From: Platycnemis pennipes
Lineage: Eukaryota; Arthropoda; Insecta; Odonata; Platycnemididae
Length of the DNA: 64,000 bases
NCBI GenBank assembly: GCA_933228895.1
Contig: OW121846.1
Location: forward strand, 149,528,746-149,592,745
Direction: 5' to 3'
The translations under genes were made by a program, and so were the position numbers. This document shows, in pieces, positions 51,176 to 63,833 of the stretch (positions within the stretch are counted from its first letter, which is position 1; every line of letters begins with the position of its first letter). A model generated the notes under the pieces. The model did not search any database and was not told where the DNA came from. It was given only the letters and a program-made list of their open reading frames with translations.

Positions 51176-53841
51176 GGTGCAAACAAAGGCAACCTTGCTG
51201 ACATAAACAAAAACATTGAAAATTCTTGCATAATTTTTTGGATGCAATGTAGGGTAACCTTGATGGCAACCTCAGCTTCTTATGTTTTTTTTTCCATTAG
51301 CATCATAATCAAAACGTTAATGGTGTTTGTAATGTTATCCGGGTGCAAACAAAGGCAACCTTGCTGACATAAACAAAAACATTGAAAATTCTTGCATAAT
51401 TTTTGCATGCAAAATAAGGTAATCTTGGTGGCAACCTCAGCTTCTTATGTTGTTTTTTTCCATTAGCATCAAAATCAAAACGTTTAAGGTGTTTGTAATG
51501 TTATTCGGATGCAAACAAAGGCAACCTTGCTGATATAAACAAAAACATTGAAAATTCTTGCATAATTTTTTGGATGCAATGTAGGTTAACCCTGATGGCA
51601 ACCTCATCTTCTCAAGTTGTTTTGTTCCATTAGCATCATAATCAAAACGTTTAAGGTGTTTCTTATGTTATTCGGGTGCAAACAAAGGCAACCTTGCCGA
51701 CATAAACAAAAACGTTGAAAATTCTTGCATAATTTTTTGGATGCAATGTAGGGTAACCTTGATGGCAACCTCAGCTTCTTATGTTGTTTTTTTCCATTAG
51801 CAACATAATCAAAACGGTTAAGGTGTTTGTTATGTTATTTGGGTGCAAACAAAGGCAACCTTGCTGACATAAACCAAAACATTGAAAATTCTTGCATAAT
51901 TTTTTGGATGCAATGTAGGTTAACCTTGATGGCAACCTCAGCTTCTTATGTTGTTTTTATCCATTAGCATCATAATCAAAACGTTTAAGGTGTTTGTAAT
52001 GTTATTCGGGTGCAAAAAAAGGCAACCTTGCTGACATAAACCAAAACATTGAAAATTCTTCAATAATTTTTTGGATGCAATGTAGGGTAACCTTGATTGC
52101 AACCTCAGCTTCTTATGTTGTTTTTTTCCATTAGCATCATAATCAAAACGTTTAAGGTGTTTGTAATGTTATATTGGTGCAAACAAAGGCAACCTTGCTG
52201 ACATAAACAAAAACATTGAAAATTCTTGCATAATTTTTTGGATGCAATGTAGGGTAACCTTGATGGCAACCTCAGCTTCTTATGTTGTTTTTTTCCATTA
52301 GCATCAAAATCAAAACGTTTAAGGTGTTTGTAATGTTATTCGGATGCAAACAAAGGCAACCTTGCTGATATAAACAAAAACATTGAAAATTCTTGCATAA
52401 TTTTTTGGATGCAATGTAGGTTAACCCTGATGGCAACCTCATCTTCTCAAGTTGTTTTGTTCCATTAGCATCATAATCAAAACGTTTAAGGTGTTTCTTA
52501 TGTTATTCGGGTGCAAACAAAGGCAACCTTGCCGACATAAACAAAAACGTTGAAAATTCTTGCATAATTTTTTGGATGCAATGTAGGGTAACCTTGATGG
52601 CAACCTCAGCTTCTTATGTTGTTTTTTTCCATTAGCAACATAATCAAAACGGTTAAGGTGTTTGTTATGTTATTTGGGTGCAAACAAAGGCAACCTTGCT
52701 GACATAAACCAAAACATTGAAAATTCTTGCATAATTTTTTGGATGCAATGTAGGTTAACCTTGATGGCAACCTCAGCTTCTTATGTTGTTTTTATCCATT
52801 AGCATCATAATCAAAACGTTTAAGGTGTTTGTAATGTTATTCGGGTGCAAAAAAAGGCAACCTTGCTGACATAAACCAAAACATTGAAAATTCTTCAATA
52901 ATTTTTTGGATGCAATGTAGGGTAACCTTGATTGCAACCTCAGCTTCTTATGTTGTTTTTTTCCATTAGCATCAAAATCAAAACGTTTAAGGTGTTTGTA
53001 ATGTTATTCGGATGCAAACAAAGGCAAACTTGCTGATATAAACAAAACATTGAAAATTCTTGCATAATTTTTTGGATGCAATGTAGGGTAACCTTGATGG
53101 CAACCTCAGCTTCTTATGTTGTTTTTTTCCATTAGCATCATAATCAAAACATTTAAGGTGTTTGTATTGTGATTCGGGTGCAAACAAAGGCAACCTTGCT
53201 GACAAAAACCAAAACATTGAAAATTCTTGCATAATTTTTGGATGCAATGTAGGGTAACCTTGATGGCAACCTCATGTCCTTATGTTGTTTTTTTCCATTA
53301 GCATCATAATGAAAACGTTTAAGGTGTTTGTAATGTTATTCGGATGCAAACAAAGGCAACCTTGCTGACATAAACAAAAACATTGAAAATTCTTGCATAA
53401 TTTTTGCATGCAAAATAAGGTAATCTTGGTGGCAACCTCAGCTTCTTATGTTGTTTTTTTCCATTAGCATCATAATCAAAACGTTTAAGGTGTTTGTAAT
53501 GTTATCCGGGTGCAAACAAAGGCAACCTTGCTGACATAAACCAAAAAATTGAAAATTCTTGCATAATTTTTTGGATGCAATGTAGGGTAACCTTTATGGC
53601 AACCTCAGCTTCTTATGTTGTTTGTTTCCATTAGCATCATAATCAAAACGTTTAAGGTATTTGTAATGTTATCCGGGTGCAAACAAAGGCAACCTTGCTG
53701 ACATAAACGAATACATTGAAAATTCTTGCATAATTTTTGCATGCTATGTAGGGTAATCTTGATGGCAACCTCAGCTTCTTATGTTGTTTTTTTCCATTAG
53801 CATCATAATCAAAACGTTTAAGGTGTTTGTAATGTTATATT
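51176..53841 (+). repeat. Higher-order unit 12 (16 monomers)
   Basis: Begins like units 8 and 11 but has an extra 5-monomer (835 bp) segment, so CATCAAAATC, CTCAAGTTG and AGCAACATAATC occur twice before GGCAAACTTGC. It contains none of the CATATTC-type ladder markers. It ends with AAAATAAGG (53406) and CATGCTATG subtypes before the landmark at 53842. The same 16-monomer arrangement recurs as the last part of unit 13 at offset 6162. Confidence 0.8.
51471..53140 (+). repeat. Five-monomer tandem duplication (2 x 835 bp)
   Basis: CATCAAAATC occurs at about 51468 and 52303, with the following CTCAAGTTG, AACGTTG, AGCAACATAATC and TTTATCC monomers repeated in the same order 835 bp apart. Where unit 11 goes directly from ATTGCAACC to CATCAAAATC, this copy inserts an ATATTGGTGC monomer at 52176. 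The same duplication is present at 57633/58468, which shows it predates the 37-monomer duplication. Confidence 0.8.
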
Positions 53842-56800
53842 GGTGCAAACAAAGGCAACCTTGCTGACATAAACAAAAACATTGAAAATTCTTGCATAAT
53901 TTTTTGGATGCAATGTAGGGTAACCTTGATGGCAACCTCAGCTTCTTATGTTTTTTTTCCATTAGCATCATAATCAAAACGTTAATGGTGTTTGTAATGT
54001 TATCCGGGTGCAAACAAAGGCAACCTTGCCGACATAAAGAAAAACATTGAAAATTCTTGCATAATTTTTGCATGCAATGTAGGGTAATCTTGATGGCAAC
54101 CTCAGCTTCTTATGTTGTTTTTTTCTATTAGCATCATAATCAAAACGTTTAAGGTGTTTGTAATGTTATCCGGGTGCAAACAAAGGCAACCTTGCCGACA
54201 TAAACCAAAACATTGAAAATTCTTGCATAATTTTTGCATGCAATGTAGGGTAATCTTGATGGCAACCTCATCTCCTTATGTTGTTTTTTTTCCATTAGCA
54301 TCATAATCAAAACGTTTAGGGTGTTTGTAATGTTATTCGGGTGCAAACAAAGGCAACCTTGCTGACATAAACCAAAACATTAAAAATTCATGCATAATTT
54401 TTTGGATGCAATGTAGGGTAACCTTGATGGCAACCTCAGCTTCTTATGTTGTTTTTTTCCATTAGCATCATAATCAAAACGTTTAAGGTGTTTCTTATGT
54501 TATTCGGGTGCAAACAAAGGCAACCTTGCCGACATAAACCAAAACATTGAAAATTCTTGCATAATTTTTTGGATGCAATGTAGGGTAACCTTGATGGCAA
54601 CCTCAGCTTCTTATGTTGTTTTTTCCATTAGCATCATAATCAAAACGTTTAAGGTGTTTGTTATGTTAGTCGGGTGCAAACAAAGGCAACCTTGCTGATA
54701 TAAACAAAACATTGAAAATTCTTGCATAATTTTTTGGATGCAATGTAGGGTAACCTTGATGGCAACCTCAGCTTCTTATGTTTTTTTTTCCATTAGCATC
54801 ATAATCAAAACGTTAATGGTGTTTGTAATGTTATCCGGGTGCAAACAAAGGCAACCTTGCCGACATAAAGAAAAACATTGAAAATTCTTGCATAATTTTT
54901 GCATGCAATGTAGGGTAATCTTGATGGCAACCTCAGCTTCTTATGTTGTTTTTTTCCATTAGCATCATAATCAAAACGTTTAAGGTGTTTGTAATGTTAT
55001 CCGGGTGCAAACAAAGGCAACCTTGCTGACATAAACCAAAACATTGAAAATTCTTCAATAATTTTTCGGATGCAATGTAGGGTAACCTTGATGGCAACCT
55101 CAGCTTCTTATGTTGTTTTTTTTCCATTAGCATCATATTCAAAACGTTTAGGGTGTTTGTAATGTTATTCGGGTGCAAACAAAGGCAACCTTGCTGACAT
55201 AAACCAAAACATTAAAAATTCATGCATAATTTTTTGGATGCAATGTAGGGTAACCTTGATGGCAACCTCAGCTTTTATGTTGTTTTTTTCCATTAGCATC
55301 ATAATCAAAACGTTTAAGGTGTTTGTAATGTTATATTGGTGCAAACAAAGGCAACCTTGCTGACATAAACAAAAACATTGAAAATTCTTGCATAATTTTT
55401 TGGATGCAATGTAGGGTAACCTTGATGGCAACCTCAGCTTCTTATGTTGTTTTTTTCCATTAGCATCATAATCAAAACGTTTAAGGTGTTTGTAATGTTA
55501 TCCGGGTGCAAACAAAGGCAACCTTGCTGACATAAACCAAAACATTGAAAATTCTTGCATAATTTTTTGGATACAATGTAGGGTAACCTTGATGGCAACC
55601 TCATCTCCTTATGTTGTTTTTTTCCATTAGCATCATAATCAAAACGTTAATGGTGTTTGTAATGTTATCCGGGTGCAAACAAAGGCAACCTTGCCGACAT
55701 AAACAAAACCATTGAAAATTCTTGCATAATTTTTTGGATGCAATGTAGGGTAACCTTGATAGCAACCTCAGCTTCTTATGTTTTTTTTTCCATTAGCATC
55801 ATAATCAAAACGTTTAAGGTGTTTGTAATGTTATCCGGGTGCAAACAAAGGCAACCTTGCCGACAAAAACAAAAACATTGAAAATTCTTGCATAATTTGT
55901 GCATGGAATGTAGGGTAATCTTGATGGCAACCTCAGCTTCTTATGTTGTTTTTTTCCATTAGCATCATAATCAAAACGTTAATGGTGTTTGTAATGTTAT
56001 TCGGATGCAAACAAAGGCAACCTTGCCGACATAAAGAAAAACATTGAAAATTCTTGCATAATTTTTGCATGCAATGTAGGGTAATCTTGATGGCAACCTC
56101 AGCTTCTTATGTTGTTTTTTTCCATTAGCATCATAATCAAAACGTTTAGGGTGTTTGTAATGTTATTCGGGTGCAAACAAAGGCAACCTTGCTGACATAA
56201 ACCAAAACATTGAAAATTCTTCAATAATTTTTCGGATGCAATGTAGGGTAACCTTGATGGCAACCTCATCTCCTTATGTTGTTTTTTTTCCATTAGCATC
56301 ATAATCAAAACGTTTAGGGTGTTTGTAATGTTATTCGGGTGCAAACAAAGGCAACCTTGCTGACATAAACCAAAACATTAAAAATTCATGCATAATTTTT
56401 TGGATGCAATGTAGGGTAACCTTGATGGCAACCTCAGCTTCTTATGTTGTTTTTTTCCATTAGCATCATAATCAAAACGTTTAAGGTGTTTCTTATGTTA
56501 TTCGGGTGCAAACAAAGGCAACCTTGCCGACATAAACCAAAACATTGAAAATTCTTGCATAATTTTTTGGATGCAATGTAGGGTAACCTTGATGGCAACC
56601 TCAGCTTCTTATGTTGTTTTGTTCCATTAGCATCATAATCAAAACGTTTAAGGTGTTTGTAATGTTATCCGGGTGCAAACAAAGGCATCCTTGCTGACAT
56701 AAACAAATACATTGAAAATTCTTGCATAATTTTTTGGATGCAATGTAGGGTAACCTTGATGGCAACCTCAGCTTCTTATGTTGTTTTGTTCCATTAGCAT

Positions 56801-59800
56801 CATAATCAAAACGTTTAAGGTGTTTGTAATGTTATCCGGGTGCAAACAAAGGCATCCTTGCTGACATAAACAAATACATTGAAAATTCTTGCATAATTTT
56901 TTGGATGCAATGTAGGGTAACCTTGATGGCAACCTCAGCTTCTTATGTTGTTTTTTCCATTAGCATCATAATCAAAACGTTTAAGGTGTTTGTTATGTTA
57001 GTCGGGTGCAAACAAAGGCAACCTTGCTGACATAAACAAAAACATTGAAAATTCTTCAATAATTTTTTGGATGCAATGTAGGGTAACCTTAATGGCAACC
57101 TCAGCTTCTTATGTTGTTTTTTTCCATTAGCATCATAATCAAAACGTTTAAGGTGTTTGTAATGTTATTCGGGTGCAAACAAAGGCAACCTTGCTGACAT
57201 AAATAAAAACATTGAAAATTCTTGCATTCTTTTTTGGATGCAATGTAGGTTAACCTTGATAGCAACCTCATCTCCTTATGTTGTTTTTTCCATTAGCATC
57301 ATAATCAAAACGTTTAAGGTGTTTGTTATGTTATTCGGGTGCAAACAAAGGCAACCTTGCCGACATAAACAAAAACGTTGAAAATTCTTGCATAATTTTT
57401 TGGATGCAATGTAGGGTAACCTTGATGGCAACCTCAGCTTCTTATGTTTTTTTTTCCATTAGCATCATAATCAAAACGTTAATGGTGTTTGTAATGTTAT
57501 CCGGGTGCAAACAAAGGCAACCTTGCTGACATAAACAAAAACATTGAAAATTCTTGCATAATTTTTGCATGCAAAATAAGGTAATCTTGGTGGCAACCTC
57601 AGCTTCTTATGTTGTTTTTTTCCATTAGCATCAAAATCAAAACGTTTAAGGTGTTTGTAATGTTATTCGGATGCAAACAAAGGCAACCTTGCTGATATAA
57701 ACAAAAACATTGAAAATTCTTGCATAATTTTTTGGATGCAATGTAGGTTAACCCTGATGGCAACCTCATCTTCTCAAGTTGTTTTGTTCCATTAGCATCA
57801 TAATCAAAACGTTTAAGGTGTTTCTTATGTTATTCGGGTGCAAACAAAGGCAACCTTGCCGACATAAACAAAAACGTTGAAAATTCTTGCATAATTTTTT
57901 GGATGCAATGTAGGGTAACCTTGATGGCAACCTCAGCTTCTTATGTTGTTTTTTTCCATTAGCAACATAATCAAAACGGTTAAGGTGTTTGTTATGTTAT
58001 TTGGGTGCAAACAAAGGCAACCTTGCTGACATAAACCAAAACATTGAAAATTCTTGCATAATTTTTTGGATGCAATGTAGGTTAACCTTGATGGCAACCT
58101 CAGCTTCTTATGTTGTTTTTATCCATTAGCATCATAATCAAAACGTTTAAGGTGTTTGTAATGTTATTCGGGTGCAAAAAAAGGCAACCTTGCTGACATA
58201 AACCAAAACATTGAAAATTCTTCAATAATTTTTTGGATGCAATGTAGGGTAACCTTGATTGCAACCTCAGCTTCTTATGTTGTTTTTTTCCATTAGCATC
58301 ATAATCAAAACGTTTAAGGTGTTTGTAATGTTATATTGGTGCAAACAAAGGCAACCTTGCTGACATAAACAAAAACATTGAAAATTCTTGCATAATTTTT
58401 TGGATGCAATGTAGGGTAACCTTGATGGCAACCTCAGCTTCTTATGTTGTTTTTTTCCATTAGCATCAAAATCAAAACGTTTAAGGTGTTTGTAATGTTA
58501 TTCGGATGCAAACAAAGGCAACCTTGCTGATATAAACAAAAACATTGAAAATTCTTGCATAATTTTTTGGATGCAATGTAGGTTAACCCTGATGGCAACC
58601 TCATCTTCTCAAGTTGTTTTGTTCCATTAGCATCATAATCAAAACGTTTAAGGTGTTTCTTATGTTATTCGGGTGCAAACAAAGGCAACCTTGCCGACAT
58701 AAACAAAAACGTTGAAAATTCTTGCATAATTTTTTGGATGCAATGTAGGGTAACCTTGATGGCAACCTCAGCTTCTTATGTTGTTTTTTTCCATTAGCAA
58801 CATAATCAAAACGGTTAAGGTGTTTGTTATGTTATTTGGGTGCAAACAAAGGCAACCTTGCTGACATAAACCAAAACATTGAAAATTCTTGCATAATTTT
58901 TTGGATGCAATGTAGGTTAACCTTGATGGCAACCTCAGCTTCTTATGTTGTTTTTATCCATTAGCATCATAATCAAAACGTTTAAGGTGTTTGTAATGTT
59001 ATTCGGGTGCAAAAAAAGGCAACCTTGCTGACATAAACCAAAACATTGAAAATTCTTCAATAATTTTTTGGATGCAATGTAGGGTAACCTTGATTGCAAC
59101 CTCAGCTTCTTATGTTGTTTTTTTCCATTAGCATCAAAATCAAAACGTTTAAGGTGTTTGTAATGTTATTCGGATGCAAACAAAGGCAAACTTGCTGATA
59201 TAAACAAAACATTGAAAATTCTTGCATAATTTTTTGGATGCAATGTAGGGTAACCTTGATGGCAACCTCAGCTTCTTATGTTGTTTTTTTCCATTAGCAT
59301 CATAATCAAAACATTTAAGGTGTTTGTATTGTGATTCGGGTGCAAACAAAGGCAACCTTGCTGACAAAAACCAAAACATTGAAAATTCTTGCATAATTTT
59401 TGGATGCAATGTAGGGTAACCTTGATGGCAACCTCATGTCCTTATGTTGTTTTTTTCCATTAGCATCATAATGAAAACGTTTAAGGTGTTTGTAATGTTA
59501 TTCGGATGCAAACAAAGGCAACCTTGCTGACATAAACAAAAACATTGAAAATTCTTGCATAATTTTTGCATGCAAAATAAGGTAATCTTGGTGGCAACCT
59601 CAGCTTCTTATGTTGTTTTTTTCCATTAGCATCATAATCAAAACGTTTAAGGTGTTTGTAATGTTATCCGGGTGCAAACAAAGGCAACCTTGCTGACATA
59701 AACCAAAAAATTGAAAATTCTTGCATAATTTTTTGGATGCAATGTAGGGTAACCTTTATGGCAACCTCAGCTTCTTATGTTGTTTGTTTCCATTAGCATC

Positions 59801-60003
59801 ATAATCAAAACGTTTAAGGTATTTGTAATGTTATCCGGGTGCAAACAAAGGCAACCTTGCTGACATAAACGAATACATTGAAAATTCTTGCATAATTTTT
59901 GCATGCTATGTAGGGTAATCTTGATGGCAACCTCAGCTTCTTATGTTGTTTTTTTCCATTAGCATCATAATCAAAACGTTTAAGGTGTTTGTAATGTTAT
60001 ATT
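53842..60003 (+). repeat. Higher-order unit 13 (37 monomers)
   Basis: Carries the right-domain ladder (CATATTCAAAACG at 55134) and then, from about 57.4 kb, a repeat of unit 12. The monomer at 57338 is a junction: it opens as the CCGACATAAACAAAAACGTTG subtype and closes with the landmark T-run and GTTAATGG. An AGGCATCC / GTTTTGTTCC monomer is doubled here (about 56.62-56.95 kb) relative to unit 14. The right boundary at 60004 is weaker, because that monomer has ATATTGGTGC but ends with GTTGTTTTTTTCC. Confidence 0.75.
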
Positions 60004-63000
60004 GGTGCAAACAAAGGCAACCTTGCTGACATAAACAAAAACATTGAAAATTCTTGCATAATTTTTTGGATGCAATGTAGGGTAACCTTGATGGCAACCT
60101 CAGCTTCTTATGTTGTTTTTTTCCATTAGCATCATAATCAAAACGTTTAAGGTGTTTGTAATGTTATCCGGGTGCAAACAAAGGCAACCTTGCCGACATA
60201 AAGAAAAACATTGAAAATTCTTGCATAATTTTTGCATGCAATGTAGGGTAATCTTGATGGCAACCTCAGCTTCTTATGTTGTTTTTTTCTATTAGCATCA
60301 TAATCAAAACGTTTAAGGTGTTTGTAATGTTATCCGGGTGCAAACAAAGGCAACCTTGCCGACATAAACCAAAACATTGAAAATTCTTGCATAATTTTTG
60401 CATGCAATGTAGGGTAATCTTGATGGCAACCTCATCTCCTTATGTTGTTTTTTTTCCATTAGCATCATAATCAAAACGTTTAGGGTGTTTGTAATGTTAT
60501 TCGGGTGCAAACAAAGGCAACCTTGCTGACATAAACCAAAACATTAAAAATTCATGCATAATTTTTTGGATGCAATGTAGGGTAACCTTGATGGCAACCT
60601 CAGCTTCTTATGTTGTTTTTTTCCATTAGCATCATAATCAAAACGTTTAAGGTGTTTCTTATGTTATTCGGGTGCAAACAAAGGCAACCTTGCCGACATA
60701 AACCAAAACATTGAAAATTCTTGCATAATTTTTTGGATGCAATGTAGGGTAACCTTGATGGCAACCTCAGCTTCTTATGTTGTTTTTTCCATTAGCATCA
60801 TAATCAAAACGTTTAAGGTGTTTGTTATGTTAGTCGGGTGCAAACAAAGGCAACCTTGCTGATATAAACAAAACATTGAAAATTCTTGCATAATTTTTTG
60901 GATGCAATGTAGGGTAACCTTGATGGCAACCTCAGCTTCTTATGTTTTTTTTTCCATTAGCATCATAATCAAAACGTTAATGGTGTTTGTAATGTTATCC
61001 GGGTGCAAACAAAGGCAACCTTGCCGACATAAAGAAAAACATTGAAAATTCTTGCATAATTTTTGCATGCAATGTAGGGTAATCTTGATGGCAACCTCAG
61101 CTTCTTATGTTGTTTTTTTCCATTAGCATCATAATCAAAACGTTTAAGGTGTTTGTAATGTTATCCGGGTGCAAACAAAGGCAATCTTGCTGACATAAAC
61201 CAAAACATTGAAAATTCTTCAATAATTTTTCGGATGCAATGTAGGGTAACCTTGATGGCAACCTCAGCTTCTTATGTTGTTTTTTTTCCATTAGCATCAT
61301 ATTCAAAACGTTTAGGGTGTTTGTAATGTTATTCGGGTGCAAACAAAGGCAACCTTGCTGACATAAACCAAAACATTAAAAATTCATGCATAATTTTTTG
61401 GATGCAATGTAGGGTAACCTTGATGGCAACCTCAGCTTTTATGTTGTTTTTTTCCATTAGCATCATAATCAAAACGTTTAAGGTGTTTGTAATGTTATAT
61501 TGGTGCAAACAAAGGCAACCTTGCTGACATAAACAAAAACATTGAAAATTCTTGCATAATTTTTTGGATGCAATGTAGGGTAACCTTGATGGCAACCTCA
61601 GCTTCTTATGTTGTTTTTTTCCATTAGCATCATAATCAAAACGTTTAAGGTGTTTGTAATGTTATCCGGGTGCAAACAAAGGCAACCTTGCTGACATAAA
61701 CCAAAACATTGAAAATTCTTGCATAATTTTTTGGATACAATGTAGGGTAACCTTGATGGCAACCTCATCTCCTTATGTTGTTTTTTTCCATTAGCATCAT
61801 AATCAAAACGTTAATGGTGTTTGTAATGTTATCCGGGTGCAAACAAAGGCAACCTTGCCGACATAAACAAAACCATTGAAAATTCTTGCATAATTTTTTG
61901 GATGCAATGTAGGGTAACCTTGATAGCAACCTCAGCTTCTTATGTTTTTTTTTCCATTAGCATCATAATCAAAACGTTTAAGGTGTTTGTAATGTTATCC
62001 GGGTGCAAACAAAGGCAACCTTGCCGACAAAAACAAAAACATTGAAAATTCTTGCATAATTTGTGCATGGAATGTAGGGTAATCTTGATGGCAACCTCAG
62101 CTTCTTATGTTGTTTTTTTCCATTAGCATCATAATCAAAACGTTAATGGTGTTTGTAATGTTATTCGGATGCAAACAAAGGCAACCTTGCCGACATAAAG
62201 AAAAACATTGAAAATTCTTGCATAATTTTTGCATGCAATGTAGGGTAATCTTGATGGCAACCTCAGCTTCTTATGTTGTTTTTTTCCATTAGCATCATAA
62301 TCAAAACGTTTAGGGTGTTTGTAATGTTATTCGGGTGCAAACAAAGGCAACCTTGCTGACATAAACCAAAACATTGAAAATTCTTCAATAATTTTTCGGA
62401 TGCAATGTAGGGTAACCTTGATGGCAACCTCATCTCCTTATGTTGTTTTTTTTCCATTAGCATCATAATCAAAACGTTTAGGGTGTTTGTAATGTTATTC
62501 GGGTGCAAACAAAGGCAACCTTGCTGACATAAACCAAAACATTAAAAATTCATGCATAATTTTTTGGATGCAATGTAGGGTAACCTTGATGGCAACCTCA
62601 GCTTCTTATGTTGTTTTTTTCCATTAGCATCATAATCAAAACGTTTAAGGTGTTTGTAATGTTATTCGGGTGCAAACAAAGGCAACCTTGCCGACATAAA
62701 CCAAAACATTGAAAATTCTTGCATAATTTTTTGGATGCAATGTAGGGTAACCTTGATGGCAACCTCAGCTTCTTATGTTGTTTTGTTCCATTAGCATCAT
62801 AATCAAAACGTTTAAGGTGTTTGTAATGTTATCCGGGTGCAAACAAAGGCATCCTTGCTGACATAAACAAATACATTGAAAATTCTTGCATAATTTTTTG
62901 GATGCAATGTAGGGTAACCTTGATGGCAACCTCAGCTTCTTATGTTGTTTTTTCCATTAGCATCATAATCAAAACGTTTAAGGTGTTTGTTATGTTAGTC

Positions 63001-63833
63001 GGGTGCAAACAAAGGCAACCTTGCTGACATAAACAAAAACATTGAAAATTCTTCAATAATTTTTTGGATGCAATGTAGGGTAACCTTAATGGCAACCTCA
63101 GCTTCTTATGTTGTTTTTTTCCATTAGCATCATAATCAAAACGTTTAAGGTGTTTGTAATGTTATTCGGGTGCAAACAAAGGCAACCTTGCTGACATAAA
63201 TAAAAACATTGAAAATTCTTGCATTCTTTTTTGGATGCAATGTAGGTTAACCTTGATAGCAACCTCATCTCCTTATGTTGTTTTTTCCATTAGCATCATA
63301 ATCAAAACGTTTAAGGTGTTTGTTATGTTAGTCGGGTGCAAACAAAGGCAACCTTGCTGACATAAACAAAAACATTGAAAATTCTTCAATAATTTTTTGG
63401 ATGCAATGTAGGGTAACCTTGATTGCAACCTCAGCTTCTTATGTTGTTTTTTTCCATTAGCATCAAAATCAAAACGTTTAAGGTGTTTGTAATGTTATTC
63501 GGATGCAAACAAAGGCAAACTTGCTGATATAAACAAAACATTGAAAATTCTTGCATAATTTTTTGGATGCAATGTAGGGTAACCTTTATGGCAACCTCAG
63601 CTTCTTATGTTGTTTGTTTCCATTAGCATCATAATCAAAACGTTTAAGGTATTTGTAATGTTATCCGGGTGCAAACAAAGGCAACCTTGCTGACATAAAC
63701 GAATACATTGAAAATTCTTGCATAATTTTTGCATGCTATGTAGGGTAATCTTGATGGCAACCTCAGCTTCTTATGTTGTTTTTTTCCATTAGCATCATAA
63801 TCAAAACGTTTAAGGTGTTTGTAATGTTATATT
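60004..63833 (+). repeat. Higher-order unit 14 (23 monomers)
   Basis: Ladder copy with CATATTCAAAACG at 61298 and the GCATTCTTTT monomer at about 63218. The end is shortened: a GGCAAACTTGCTGATA monomer (about 63.5 kb) is joined directly to CCTTTATGG and then the CATGCTATG subtype. This skips the CTGACAAAAACC and AAAATAAGG monomers that lie between them in units 7, 8 and 13. A private GGCAATCTTGCTG variant is present at about 61182. Confidence 0.8.

Larger units (their letters stand above)
51233..63560 (+). repeat. Thirty-seven-monomer tandem duplication (~6162-6164 bp per copy)
   Basis: About 51.23-57.39 kb and 57.39-63.55 kb match at offset 6162, then 6164. Paired markers are 51405/57567, 52987/59149, 53406/59568, CATATTC at 55134/61298, and ATTTGTGCATGG at about 55896/62060. 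Near the right end the offset drops to about 5997 because copy 1 has one more AGGCATCC monomer. Both copies share CAGCTTC just before CATATTC, where the three earlier ladder copies have CATCTCC. This supports descent from one event. Confidence 0.8.

Noticed and set aside
928..62508. Many minus-strand open frames of 61-110 codons with similar peptides (for example 2935-3267, 7103-7435, 8274-8606, 53771-54073), and a few plus-strand ones (439-624, 23294-23479, 57323-57529).
   Set aside because: They are translations of the satellite monomer. They change frame with each 166- or 167-bp monomer, lengthen only where 168-bp monomers adjoin, start and stop at positions set by T-run length, and show no protein domain. 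Nothing suggests selection on the protein.
33530..63560. Assembly artefact as the cause of the long tandem duplications.
   Set aside because: Not excluded, but the copies carry small private differences (for example TTCCGTTAGC at about 35643, GGCAATCTTGC at about 61182, ATGATC at about 50141), which a simple duplicated contig would not have. Long-read support would settle it.
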